Both the position numbers and the translations under genes were made by a program. Below, piece by piece: positions 1 to 8,804 of a DNA stretch of 64,000 bases; within the stretch, counting starts at the first letter, position 1; the number at the start of each line of letters is the position of its first letter. This stretch comes from ZC4RG30 sp046347045 (GTDB lineage Bacteria; Pseudomonadota; Gammaproteobacteria; Steroidobacterales; Steroidobacteraceae), in contig JAXMGX010000003.1 of assembly GCA_046347045.1 (NCBI GenBank), forward strand, positions 186,001-250,000, written 5' to 3'. The notes under the pieces are model-generated. The model did no database searches. It saw only the letters and a program-made list of their open reading frames with translations, and was not told where the DNA came from.

Positions 1-449
1 AACTGTTCACCGCCACGCGCGGCGCCGGCGCCTTTGTCGACAATCGCCGGCTGCGCGTCAGCCGCCAGCGCACGCTGGATGGCGCGCTGATCGGCACGGG
101 CTTCCCCTATCGCGACAACCTGCACCTGCTCGATCCCTACATGGCGATGATGAAGGCCGTGATCCAGCGCGCCTCCGGCCTGCGCCGGCCGGGCTCGGCG
201 GCGCTCGACCTGGCCTACGTGGCCGCGGGCCGCACCGACGGCTTCTGGGAGATCGGACTCAAGGCCTGGGATACCGCCGCCGGCACGCTGCTGATCCGCG
301 AGGCCGGCGGCCTCGTCGGCACGCTCGACGGCGGGGAATACAAGCAGAACGGCAACATCGTCGCCGGCAACCCGCGCGTCTTCAACGAACTGCTCGAGAT
401 CCTGGCGCCGCATCTCACCGACGAGCTGCGCGAGAACCGCGCGGGCTGA
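1..449 (+). CDS. suhB: Inositol-1-monophosphatase family protein, C-terminal part
   Basis: The reading frame is open from the left edge, so the N-terminal half lies outside the window; 148 codons plus the stop are present. The visible part matches the C-terminal domain of the Mg2+-dependent inositol monophosphatase/SuhB family. It has LFTATRGAGAFV near the start and the signature AWDTAAGTLLIREAGG, whose Asp is a metal ligand of the second conserved family motif. The family hydrolyses inositol-1-phosphate, and SuhB also joins rRNA antitermination complexes in enterobacteria. A second gene starts 3 bases after the stop and is probably co-transcribed. The metal motif of the first half cannot be checked. 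Confidence 0.93.
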   Translation, partial: LFTATRGAGAFVDNRRLRVSRQRTLDGALIGTGFPYRDNLHLLDPYMAMMKAVIQRASGLRRPGSAALDLAYVAAGRTDGFWEIGLKAWDTAAGTLLIREAGGLVGTLDGGEYKQNGNIVAGNPRVFNELLEILAPHLTDELRENRAG

Positions 450-452
450 TCC

Positions 453-1088
453 ATGCCGCAGGAAGAAATCGCCGCGGCTTCCGCGGGGTCGATCGCCGAG
501 GCCGCGCATGTCAGCGCCATCACGCAGCTGGTGCTCGCGGAGCGCGAGTGCCGCGACATGGGGCGCTGGGAGCGCATGAAGGCCTGCTTCCATCCCGACG
601 CGCAGGTGCGCATCAGCTGGTTCCAGGGCAATGCGCATGACTTCGTCGACGCCTCGCGCGGCATGGCCAGCCGCGGCGTGCTGGCCAAGCATCGGCTGGG
701 GCCGGTGTCGGTGCGCGTCAACGGCACGCGGGCGGTGGCGACGCTGGCCCTGACCATCGACATTCCGTCCGAGGCGCGCGGCGTGTCGCTGCTGCTGTCG
801 AGCCATGCGCGCGTGTTCTACCGCGCGGAGCTGCGCCAGGGCCAGTGGCGGCTCAGTTCCTTCGAGGTGTTCTACCTGCGCGACGAGCTGTTCGCGCAGG
901 TTCCGGGCGAAGCCGTGCCCGTCACCGCCGCCGATGTGGCGGGGTATCGCAAGTCCTACCGGTTCATGTCGTTCGTGCTGGCGCAGGGCGGCTTCACCGT
1001 GCGCGATGACCTTGCCGGCGAGGACAGGCCCGAAACCGTCGATGCACTGTGCCGCGAAATCTACGGCTGGGCGGGCCTGCCCCTCTGA
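453..1088 (+). CDS. SnoaL-like (NTF2 fold) domain protein
   Basis: This is a 211-residue protein with no signal peptide. Its core (about residues 20-150) resembles the SnoaL_4/NTF2-like fold. An N-terminal helix carries AERECRDMGRWERMKACF, followed by HPDAQVRISW, a pattern seen in nuclear-transport-factor-2-like hydratases, ring-hydroxylating beta subunits and isomerases. The C-terminal 60 residues (from about 150) extend beyond the usual domain. Catalytic residues cannot be assigned and the substrate is unknown. It follows suhB by 3 bases in the same direction. The ATG at 453 is the first start after the suhB stop. Confidence 0.7.
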   Translation: MPQEEIAAASAGSIAEAAHVSAITQLVLAERECRDMGRWERMKACFHPDAQVRISWFQGNAHDFVDASRGMASRGVLAKHRLGPVSVRVNGTRAVATLALTIDIPSEARGVSLLLSSHARVFYRAELRQGQWRLSSFEVFYLRDELFAQVPGEAVPVTAADVAGYRKSYRFMSFVLAQGGFTVRDDLAGEDRPETVDALCREIYGWAGLPL

Positions 1089-1160
1089 ACCGCCGGGCGC
1101 TTGCCCGTCCGCGCCGGCGCGCCTACGCTGTCGATACAACAACGAATGCCGGGGGGCATC

Positions 1161-1862
1161 ATGAAATCACGATCCATCGTGGCGGCTCTGTTGACGCTGG
1201 CCGCCGGCACGCTGCCGACCACCGGGCTGCCTGCCGCCCCACCTGCCGCTGGCGGCACACCTGGCGCAGCGCCTGCACCGAAGCCGCAGCGTCCGGCACT
1301 GTTCCTGCGCGAGGAATGGAAGCAATCCGCCAAGGGCGGCGAGCATCCGGTGGATGCAGGCTCGGTGGGCAACCCCGATCTCGAGCTGACCCTGCACGTG
1401 CCGGCCGGGGAAATCCTGCTCACCGGCGCACCCGGCGATGAAACCAATCCCACGCATCTGTGGACGGGCATGTGCACCACGCCCTGCGCGGCCACGCTGA
1501 AGCACAAGTCCCAGTACGCCGACCTCACCGGGCTCGCCCGCATCCGCTGGAACACAAAGATGTCCGGCTTCCATCAGGTGCATCCGCTGGTGAAGCTGGC
1601 CGACGGCACCTGGCTGGTGGGCGATGTGGCGCAGGGTTCCACGCGCGACTGGCTGGTGAACGAAATTTCCTTCTCCGACGTGCGCTGGATGAAGCTCGAC
1701 ATCGCGCGCGTGGTCACCACCGGCCTCGTGCTCGACAAGGTCGATCTTTCGCGCGTGGACGAGATCGGCTTTGCGGACCTGGTGCCCGGCAGCGGACACG
1801 GGCCTGGCGGCTGGTCGGATGTGGCGCAGATCGAGGTGTACGCGAAGGCCGTGCCGCGCTGA
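1161..1862 (+). CDS. Secreted protein of unknown function
   Basis: I do not recognise this 233-residue protein. The frame is open from 1101, but I place the start at the ATG at 1161 because MKSRSIVAALLTLAAGTLP then forms a classical Sec signal peptide, with likely cleavage after an Ala-rich stretch. A Pro/Ala-rich linker (about residues 28-45) leads into a domain with LFLREEWKQS, two closely spaced Cys in MCTTPC (possibly a disulfide) and several Trp. The pattern is consistent with a beta-sandwich carbohydrate-binding-like fold, but that is only an impression. It stands 72 bases after the SnoaL-like gene and ends 28 bases before the convergent Hsp70-like gene. Confidence 0.65.
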   Translation: MKSRSIVAALLTLAAGTLPTTGLPAAPPAAGGTPGAAPAPKPQRPALFLREEWKQSAKGGEHPVDAGSVGNPDLELTLHVPAGEILLTGAPGDETNPTHLWTGMCTTPCAATLKHKSQYADLTGLARIRWNTKMSGFHQVHPLVKLADGTWLVGDVAQGSTRDWLVNEISFSDVRWMKLDIARVVTTGLVLDKVDLSRVDEIGFADLVPGSGHGPGGWSDVAQIEVYAKAVPR

Positions 1863-1890
1863 GCCGTGTCGCGCTGAGCAGTCGCCCGGA

Positions 1891-3291
1891 TCAGTCCAGC
1901 CGGCACCGGTGGCCGTGATAGCTCGCTATGGCGAGCCCGCAGGCCACGCTGGTGAAGGGGTCATGTCCTTCCACCCGCTGCGGGAACAGGGATTCCAGCA
2001 GCTCGCGCACCGCGACGATTTCCGATGTGCCACCGGTGCGGATCACCACATCGATTTCACCGGCCGTGCGGCAGGCGCGTGCCAGCACGGTGTCGACGCA
2101 CTCCCGCGTTCGGGCCAGCACCGGTGCCAGGATGGCGTCGAGCTGCGCGCGCGAAAATGGCACCGTCAGGTTCAGCTCCGGGATATCGATGGAAGTGCGC
2201 TCCCGGGATGACAGTTCCACCTTCGCGCGCCGTATCGCCTGGAAGCAGTTGTAGCTGTAGTTGAAGGTGATCAGGTCGAGCAGCCGCTGGAACTTCTCGG
2301 CCGCCACGTCGCCCGCCGCGATGCGGTCGACCACCATGTGGCGGAACTGGTTCTGGTTCAGCAGGAAGGTGGTCTGCCAGTTGATGAGACCGGCCTCGAA
2401 CTCGTGGAAGGGAAACAGCGTGTCGATGACGCGACCGTCCACCTCGCGCACCCAGCGTTCGCCCCTGGCCAGTTCCGGGAACAGCATGTGCTCGAAGATG
2501 AGCTGATCGATGCGATCGCCGCCCAGGGCCATGCCATGTGTGGCGAGCACCTCGAAGCTGCCGCTGTCGAAGCGCACCACGGCAAGGTCGAGCGTGCCGC
2601 CGCCGAAGTCCACCGTCAGCGCGGTGCCCTCCCGGCGGCGCTGCGTTCCCTGCAGCCAGCTCAGCGTGGCGGCGACGGGCTCGGGATAGAACTCCGCGAT
2701 GCGCAGGCCCGCGTGCTCGTAGGCTTCGGTGAGCCGTGCCGTGGCCACGTGGTTGCGGGCGCCGGCGCGGCCTTCGAAGGTGACGGGACGGCCGGCGTGC
2801 AGCGCCGGCAGCGGCGGCGGCAGGTCGCGCTCGAGGCCAAAGCGCATGTGCGCCAGGATGGGCGTGAGCAGCGCCACGATGCGGTAGTGCTTCTCGAACA
2901 CGGACAGACGCTCGATGTCTGGGTCGCCCAGCAGCCGCTTCAGCCCCAGGAACAGCCGGCCTGGCAGCGTGCGGTCGTACAGCGGTCCGTAGATGGCGTT
3001 GCGCTGCGTCTCGAGGCGCGAAATATCCTCGCCGGTGTTGTTGCCGGTGACGCTGGTGGCGGATTCGCCGATGAGTTCCGCCACCAGCTCGACGCGCCGG
3101 CCGCGGTTTTCCTCGACATAGCGCTCGATGGCCGCATTGCCGGTGAGCGCCATGAAGGCGCGGTCGAGATGGATGGCCGTGGGCAGAATGGGACTGCCCG
3201 CCTCCAGCCGCACGCGATGCAACTGCTTGCCGTCGAACCAGGCCGCCGCGGAATTCGACGTGCCGAAGTCGAGGCCGATGCCGACCGGCAT
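1891..3291 (-). CDS. yegD: Hsp70-family ATPase, YegD-like
   Basis: This 466-residue protein has the actin/Hsp70 nucleotide-binding fold but not the normal DnaK substrate-binding domain. The phosphate-1 loop is GIGLDFGTSNSAAAW at the N-terminus, and the phosphate-2 motif DFGGGTLDLAVVRF lies near residue 225. The adenosine motif near residue 415 is VIRTGGTSEIVAV. The length and the absence of a C-terminal beta-sandwich fit the YegD group of Hsp70-like proteins, whose clients are unknown. The gene begins 9 bases after the stop of the amino-acid permease, so the two are probably co-transcribed. The pairing gives no clear functional clue. Confidence 0.85.
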   Translation of the reverse strand: MPVGIGLDFGTSNSAAAWFDGKQLHRVRLEAGSPILPTAIHLDRAFMALTGNAAIERYVEENRGRRVELVAELIGESATSVTGNNTGEDISRLETQRNAIYGPLYDRTLPGRLFLGLKRLLGDPDIERLSVFEKHYRIVALLTPILAHMRFGLERDLPPPLPALHAGRPVTFEGRAGARNHVATARLTEAYEHAGLRIAEFYPEPVAATLSWLQGTQRRREGTALTVDFGGGTLDLAVVRFDSGSFEVLATHGMALGGDRIDQLIFEHMLFPELARGERWVREVDGRVIDTLFPFHEFEAGLINWQTTFLLNQNQFRHMVVDRIAAGDVAAEKFQRLLDLITFNYSYNCFQAIRRAKVELSSRERTSIDIPELNLTVPFSRAQLDAILAPVLARTRECVDTVLARACRTAGEIDVVIRTGGTSEIVAVRELLESLFPQRVEGHDPFTSVACGLAIASYHGHRCRLD

Positions 3292-3300
3292 TTCCGCCGC

Positions 3301-4743
3301 TTACCCCTGCGCGCGGGTTGCCAGATGGCTGCGCGAGCGGCTGTACAGGAAGTACACCACCAACCCCACCGCGGCCCAGCCGAAGAACAGCTTGATGGTG
3401 TAGGCGCCGAGGCTGACGAACAGCAGCAGACAGCCCACCATGGCCAGCGGTCCGACCACCCAGATCAGCGGCGTGCGGAAAGCGCGCGGATGTCCGGGCT
3501 CGGTCACCCTCAGGATCATCACGCCCAGCGCCACCACGAAGAAGGCGAACAGCGTGCCGGAATTGGAGATGTCGGCCAGCGCACCCACGGGGAACAGCCC
3601 CGCGAAGGCGGCGACCGCGACGCCGGTGATCATCGTGATGACATGCGGCGTGTGGAATCGCGCATGCACGGCGGACAGGCTCTCGGGCAGCAGCCCGTCG
3701 CGCGACATGGTGAACAGGATGCGCGTCTGGCCGAACATCATCATCAGCACCACCGACGGCAACGCGATGATGGCTGCGGCCGCCACCCAATTGCCCATCC
3801 TGGGCCAGCCCAGCTCACGCAGCACGAAGGCCAGCGGCTCCTTCGATGCCGACAGTGCACCGCCCGGCTGCGCGCCGACGGCGCCGGTGGCCGCGTAGGC
3901 CACCAGCAGGTAGAAGATGGTGCAGACCACCAGCGAGCCGATCAGGCCGATGGGGATGTTGCGGTTGGGATTCCGGGTTTCCTCCGCAGCGGTGGAAACC
4001 GCATCGAACCCGACGTAGGCGAAGAAGATCGATGCGGCCGCCCCCAGCACGCCCACGCCCGACAGCGGCGTGCCCCAGCCATTGGGCAGCATGGGCTGGA
4101 AATTGGCCGCCTTGGCCTCGGGCAGCGCGATGAAGATGAAGGCCGTCAGTGCAATGACCTTCACCACCACGAGGACGGCGGTGAACTTGGCGCTGCGCGA
4201 GGTGCCGATGATCAAGAGCCAGGTGACGAACAGCGAGATCAGGCAGGCCAGCAGGTTGAATCCGCCGGCCGCCTTGGTGCCATCAGCCAGCGTGATGGTA
4301 TCGGCAGGGCCGGCGGTGAGCGCGATGGGCAGCCCATGGCCGCTGGCAGTGAGGAACCCGTTGATGTAGCCGGACCAGCCCACGGCCACGGCGCCCGCGG
4401 CCACGGCGTATTCCAGGATCAGCGCCCACCCCACCATCCACGCCACGAACTCGCCCAGCACCGCGTACGAATAGGTATAGGCCGAACCCGACACCGGCAC
4501 CATCGAGGCGATTTCGGCATAGATGAGCGCGGTGAGCAGGCACACCACGGCGGCGATGATGAAGGACCACATCATGCCCGGCCCCGCCTTGTTGGCGGCC
4601 ACGGCGGTGAGCACGAAGATGCCGGTGCCGATCACGGCGCCGATGCCCAGCATCGTCAGGTCGAATGCCCCGAGCTGGCGCTTCAGGCTCCTCTTCTCGG
4701 CCGTCTCCAGGATCAGCTTGAGCGGCTTGATTCGCCAGTCCAT
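3301..4743 (-). CDS. APC-family amino acid permease (CAT-like)
   Basis: This is a 480-residue inner-membrane transporter of the amino acid-polyamine-organocation superfamily with about 12-13 hydrophobic segments. The first helix contains the APC substrate-binding glycine motif GIGAVIGTGIFVL. The sequence FVGFDAVSTAAEETRNP near mid-protein is typical of the cationic amino acid transporter (YfnA/CAT) group. Substrate specificity cannot be deduced. Minus-strand bases 4757-4751 read AAGGGAG, a good ribosome-binding site 8 bases before the ATG. A possible -10 box TAGAAT lies at 4776-4771 but lacks a convincing -35. Confidence 0.92.
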   Translation of the reverse strand: MDWRIKPLKLILETAEKRSLKRQLGAFDLTMLGIGAVIGTGIFVLTAVAANKAGPGMMWSFIIAAVVCLLTALIYAEIASMVPVSGSAYTYSYAVLGEFVAWMVGWALILEYAVAAGAVAVGWSGYINGFLTASGHGLPIALTAGPADTITLADGTKAAGGFNLLACLISLFVTWLLIIGTSRSAKFTAVLVVVKVIALTAFIFIALPEAKAANFQPMLPNGWGTPLSGVGVLGAAASIFFAYVGFDAVSTAAEETRNPNRNIPIGLIGSLVVCTIFYLLVAYAATGAVGAQPGGALSASKEPLAFVLRELGWPRMGNWVAAAAIIALPSVVLMMMFGQTRILFTMSRDGLLPESLSAVHARFHTPHVITMITGVAVAAFAGLFPVGALADISNSGTLFAFFVVALGVMILRVTEPGHPRAFRTPLIWVVGPLAMVGCLLLFVSLGAYTIKLFFGWAAVGLVVYFLYSRSRSHLATRAQG

Positions 4744-4838
4744 GCGGGGCGCTCCCTTGGTTGTTGGGGGATTCTAGGCAGGCTCCGCGCCGGATAGCCA
4801 GCGCGGACCCGCGCCACGTCGATTGGATCTCGCCCGTG

Positions 4839-5576
4839 TCAGCCGCTGCGGTCGCGCCGCCGGTCGAGCAGCTTGCGGAGCCTGAGGTTCACCATCTCGA
4901 CGCCCACCGAGAAGGCCATCGCGAAGTAGAGGTAGCCCTTCGGAATATGGGTGCCGAAGCCATCGGCCACCAGCGCGAGGCCCACCAGCACCAGGAACGA
5001 CAGCGCCAGGATCTTGATGGTGGGATGACGTTCGACGAAGTCCGAGATGTGGCCGGACACCAGCATCATGACCAGGATGGCAATGACGATCGCCGCGGCC
5101 ATGATGGGCACCTGGTCGGGCGACGCCAGCCCCACGGCGGTGAACACCGAGTCGAGCGAGAACACGATGTCGATGATGGCGATCTGCACCACGATCACCG
5201 CGAAGCTCGCGAAGATGCGCGCGCGGCGTTCGTCCTCGGCACCTTCGAGCGTGTGGTGCACCTCGAGCACGCTCTTGACGATCAGGAACAGGCCGCCGGC
5301 GATCAGGATGAGATCGCGGCCCGAGAACTCCTCGCCCCACAGCGTGAACCAGGGCTTGACCAGCCGCGTGAGCCAGACGATGGAGAACAAGAGCGCGATG
5401 CGGGTGAGCATGGCGAGCGCCAGGCCCAAGATGCGCGCCTTCTCGCGCCGCGCCTCGGGCAGGCGGCCCACCAGGATGGAAATGAAGATGATGTTGTCGA
5501 TGCCGAGAACGATCTCGAGCATCGACAGCGTGACCAGCGCGATCCAGGAGGCGGGATCGGCGAGAAGCTCGAACAT
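4839..5576 (-). CDS. TerC family integral membrane protein
   Basis: This 245-residue protein has about seven membrane segments. It carries the TerC signature acidic pairs within helices: LEIVLGIDNIIFISIL in the first helix and DIVFSLDSVFTAVGL in the middle. Members of this family (TerC/Alx/YgdQ/YoaE) are linked to metal-ion efflux, particularly manganese, and to tellurite resistance. The gene begins 15 bases after the secF stop and may be the distal gene of the queA-tgt-yajC-secDF transcript. Its role could be to metallate exported proteins or export Mn2+, but that is inference from family data only. Confidence 0.88.
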   Translation of the reverse strand: MFELLADPASWIALVTLSMLEIVLGIDNIIFISILVGRLPEARREKARILGLALAMLTRIALLFSIVWLTRLVKPWFTLWGEEFSGRDLILIAGGLFLIVKSVLEVHHTLEGAEDERRARIFASFAVIVVQIAIIDIVFSLDSVFTAVGLASPDQVPIMAAAIVIAILVMMLVSGHISDFVERHPTIKILALSFLVLVGLALVADGFGTHIPKGYLYFAMAFSVGVEMVNLRLRKLLDRRRDRSG

Positions 5577-5591
5577 GCCGTGGCCCGCCCG

Positions 5592-6527
5592 TCAGGGCAG
5601 GCTGTCCACTTCCTTGCTGCGCACGGTGGGAAACACGTGCTCGGCCTTGAGGCCCAGGTCGAGCGCCACCGCCGAGGAGATGTAGATCGACGAATAGGTG
5701 CCGACCAGGATGCCGATCACCAGTGCTTCGGAGAAACCGCGCAGCGCCGAGCCGCCCAGCACCAGGAGCGCCACCACCACGATGAGGGTGGTGACCTTGG
5801 TCATGATGGTGCGCGACAGCGTCTGGTTCACCGACTGGTCGAGGGCGAGGCGCGAATCGAGCTTGCGGTTGGCCTCGAAACGCTCGCGGATGCGGTCGAA
5901 CACGATGATGGTGTCGTTCAGCGAGTAGCCGAGCACGGCCAGCAGCGCCGCGACCACGGCCAGGTCGAACGGGGTCTGCGACAGCGCAAACCAGCCGATG
6001 ATCAGGATGGGGTCGTGCAGCAGCGCGAGGATGGCGCCCATCGACAGCCGCCAGGTGTGGAAGCGGAACCAGATGTAGATGAACACCAGCAGCAGCGTCC
6101 AGCCAATGGCGAGGAAGGCGCTGTTGCGCAGCTCGTCGCCCACCTGCGGACCGACGAACTCCAGCGGCTTGATGGTGACGCCTGCGTCCACGCCCTGCAG
6201 CGCCGCGGTCACCTTCTCGCGCACCTGATCGATGCTGAACTTGCTCTCGGGCGCCAGGCGCGCGGAGATGTCGTGCGAGTTGCCGAAGGCCTGCACCGTG
6301 GGCTCGCGGAAGCCGGCGGCCTCGAGCGCGCCGCGGATCTTCTCGATGTCGGCCGTGCCCGGATAGGTGGCCTCGACAATGGTGCCGCCGGTGAAGTCCA
6401 CCGACAGGTTCAATCCGCGCACGAAGAACAGTGCGATGGAGGCGATGACCAGCGCGATGGACAGCGCGTACCAGACGCGCCGCGTGGCCATGAAGGGGAA
6501 ATTGGTGACCTTGTGGAAGAATTCCAT
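5592..6527 (-). CDS. secF: Protein translocase subunit SecF
   Basis: This 311-residue subunit of the SecDF complex uses the proton gradient to help pull proteins out through SecYEG. It has six membrane segments. The family pattern LSVDFTGGTIVEATYP follows the first helix, and a short periplasmic domain comes next. The conserved transmembrane motif GYSLNDTIIVFDRIRE then appears, holding the Asp and Arg used in proton conduction. The gene begins 19 bases after the secD stop. Length and order are standard for gammaproteobacteria. Confidence 0.97.
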   Translation of the reverse strand: MEFFHKVTNFPFMATRRVWYALSIALVIASIALFFVRGLNLSVDFTGGTIVEATYPGTADIEKIRGALEAAGFREPTVQAFGNSHDISARLAPESKFSIDQVREKVTAALQGVDAGVTIKPLEFVGPQVGDELRNSAFLAIGWTLLLVFIYIWFRFHTWRLSMGAILALLHDPILIIGWFALSQTPFDLAVVAALLAVLGYSLNDTIIVFDRIRERFEANRKLDSRLALDQSVNQTLSRTIMTKVTTLIVVVALLVLGGSALRGFSEALVIGILVGTYSSIYISSAVALDLGLKAEHVFPTVRSKEVDSLP

Positions 6528-6546
6528 GTGCGTGTTTCCCCTGCGG

Positions 6547-8433
6547 TCAGCCGATCGACAGCTTCGCGGGCTTGTTGGCGCCGCCGTAGATCAGCGTCAG
6601 CAGCGCGCGGCTGCCGAGCATGGCCGTGAACATCGAGGTGAGGATGCCGAGCATCAGCACCGTGGCGAAATTGCGGATCGGGCCGGTGCCGAACACCCAC
6701 AGGATGAGGCCGGCGATGAAGGTGGTGACGTTCGAATCCCAGATGGCCGTCCACGCCTTCTCGAAGCCGGCGCGGATGGATGCCTGCGGCGACATGCCAT
6801 TGCGCAGCTCCTCGCGAATGCGCTCGTAGATGATGACGTTCGCGTCCACCGCCATGCCGACGGTGAGCAGGATGCCGGCGATGCCAGGCAGCGACAGCGA
6901 GGCCTTGAGCAGCGACAGCAGCGCGGTGAGCAGCACCACGTTCACGGCCAGCACCAGCGAGGCCACCACCCCGAACAGGTGGTAGTAGAAGATCATGAAC
7001 AGGAACAGCGCCGCGGAACCGATGATCAGCGCGCGCACGCCGGAGCGGATGTTCTCGGCGCCCAGCGACGGACCGATGGGCCGCTCGCTGACGATGAACT
7101 GCTTGGCGGCGAGCTGGCCGGAACGCATCAGCAGCGCCAGCGTCTGCGCCTCGCCCTGCCCCAGGCCGGTGATGTTGAACTGGTTGCTGAACACGCCGCG
7201 GATGGTGGCCTCGCTGATCACTTCCTGCGTGGTGACCTCGCGCTCCACTTCCTTCCCGTTGACGAAGCTCTTTTCGCGCGTCTTCTCGATGAGCACCACG
7301 GCCATGGGCTTGCCGAGGTTGGCCTGCGTGACGCGCAGCATCTCGTCGCCGGCCTGCGAGTTCAGGCGAATGGCCACCGCGGGACCTTCCTGCGTGGCGG
7401 TGGAGCGCGCATCGACGAGCTGATCGCCGGTGGCGATGATCTCGCGCTTGAGCAACGTGGGCTGGCCGGGCTGGCCGTTCACGCCGCGGTGATAGTAGAT
7501 GCGCGACCCCACCGGCGCGCGGCCGCGGGCGATGGCGTCCTGCACGTTGTTGACGGTGTCGGTGAGGCGGAATTCCAGCGTTGCAACGCGACCCAGGATG
7601 TCCTTCACCTCGGCGGAATTCAGCACGCCGGGCAGCGCCACCGAGATGCGGTCGACGCCCTGCTGGCGCACCTCGGGCTCGGTGACACCCAGCGCGTTCA
7701 CGCGGTTGCGCAGCGAGTTCATGTTGAGCTGGATGGCATTGCGCTGCCGCTCGGTGATCTGCGCGGGCGTGAGCGTGGCCTCGATGTAGGGCACGCTGCC
7801 CTCGTCGCTCACCTTGTAGGTGAGGTCGGAAACCGTCTTCTGCATGACCTCGCGCGCGGTGGCCAGATTGGCGCCGCTGGCGAAGCTGACCCGCACGCCG
7901 GTAGCCACGCCCGCCTCGTTGGTGAGCGCGTTGGCGTCGGCGAAGGGGATGTTGGCGGCGGTGAGCGCGCGGCGGTAATCCTGCTCGTAGCTGTCGACGA
8001 GCTGGCGCACGGCATCGTTGATGTCGACCTGGTACAGCAGGAACAGACCGCCGCGCAGGTCGAGGCCCAGCGGCATCGGACGCAGGCCGATCTTGCGGAA
8101 CAGTTCGGGGGCGCGCGGCGCGCGCGCCAGCGCCGAGACGTATTCCTGGCTCAGCGCTTCGTTCACCGCATCACGCGCGGCGTACTGCGCGTTCACGTCG
8201 TTGAAGGTGACCACCATGCGCTCGCCTTCGACGTAGTCGCCCTTGATGGCGACGCCCTTGGCCTTCAGCGCGTCCTCGACGCTCTTGCGGCCGGCATCGT
8301 TGATGGGGGCGCGGTCCTTGCGCACCACCTGCAGCGCGATGTCCTCGCCGAAGAAGTTCGGCGCCGCGATGACGAGCGCGAGCAGCGTGACCGCGACGAC
8401 AACGATGTATTTCCAGCGGGCGAATTCCAGCAT
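6547..8433 (-). CDS. secD: Protein translocase subunit SecD
   Basis: This 628-residue partner of SecF has one N-terminal membrane helix, a large periplasmic P1 domain and five further helices. Diagnostic motifs are MPLGLDLRGGLFLLYQVD before the P1 region and GMAVDANVIIYERIREEL in the C-terminal membrane half, whose Asp belongs to the proton path. The length is close to the E. coli protein. It lies 6 bases downstream of yajC and 19 bases upstream of secF, so translation of the three is probably coupled. Confidence 0.97.
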   Translation of the reverse strand: MLEFARWKYIVVVAVTLLALVIAAPNFFGEDIALQVVRKDRAPINDAGRKSVEDALKAKGVAIKGDYVEGERMVVTFNDVNAQYAARDAVNEALSQEYVSALARAPRAPELFRKIGLRPMPLGLDLRGGLFLLYQVDINDAVRQLVDSYEQDYRRALTAANIPFADANALTNEAGVATGVRVSFASGANLATAREVMQKTVSDLTYKVSDEGSVPYIEATLTPAQITERQRNAIQLNMNSLRNRVNALGVTEPEVRQQGVDRISVALPGVLNSAEVKDILGRVATLEFRLTDTVNNVQDAIARGRAPVGSRIYYHRGVNGQPGQPTLLKREIIATGDQLVDARSTATQEGPAVAIRLNSQAGDEMLRVTQANLGKPMAVVLIEKTREKSFVNGKEVEREVTTQEVISEATIRGVFSNQFNITGLGQGEAQTLALLMRSGQLAAKQFIVSERPIGPSLGAENIRSGVRALIIGSAALFLFMIFYYHLFGVVASLVLAVNVVLLTALLSLLKASLSLPGIAGILLTVGMAVDANVIIYERIREELRNGMSPQASIRAGFEKAWTAIWDSNVTTFIAGLILWVFGTGPIRNFATVLMLGILTSMFTAMLGSRALLTLIYGGANKPAKLSIG

Positions 8434-8439
8434 GGCGGA

Positions 8440-8769
8440 TCAGGCGCTCTTGTATGTGCCCTTGGGAACCAGTTGCGAGACCTGGGACTTCTGCACCTTG
8501 ATACGGACGCCATCGGCGATTTCAAGGGTGAGGAAGCTGTCGCCCACGTCGGTGACGCGCCCGAGGATGCCCCCGGAGGTGACCGCCTCGTCGCCGACGG
8601 CGATCTTCGAAAGCATGGCCTGGTGTTCCTTGGCGCGCTTCTGCTGCGGGCGGATCAGCAGGAAATAGAACACCACCAGCATCAGCGGCAGCATCAGCAG
8701 CGACATGGTGCTGTTGGGGGCGGCTGCGGGCGCGGCTTGCGCGTAGGCGTCGGAGATCAGGAGGCTCAT
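8440..8769 (-). CDS. yajC: Sec translocase accessory protein YajC
   Basis: This small 109-residue protein carries a single membrane helix (about residues 22-42) containing LPLMLVVFYFLLIRPQQKR, the hallmark of YajC. A cytoplasmic SH3-like part with VGDEAVTSGGILGRV and SQVSQLVPKG follows. YajC associates with SecDF-YidC. The N-terminal stretch before the helix (SDAYAQAAPAAAPNS) is Ala/Pro rich and periplasmic. The gene lies between tgt (35 bases) and secD (6 bases) in the conserved operon. Confidence 0.96.
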   Translation of the reverse strand: MSLLISDAYAQAAPAAAPNSTMSLLMLPLMLVVFYFLLIRPQQKRAKEHQAMLSKIAVGDEAVTSGGILGRVTDVGDSFLTLEIADGVRIKVQKSQVSQLVPKGTYKSA

Positions 8770-8804
8770 GGGGGACCTGAGGTGGCACTAAAAAGGGTCG
8801 CGCA

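Noticed and set aside
2338..4797. Very long open frame on the plus strand antisense to the Hsp70-like protein and permease
   Set aside because: It is rich in Gly, His, Arg and Gln with no domain, typical of the antisense frame of high-GC genes; the minus-strand genes are unmistakable.
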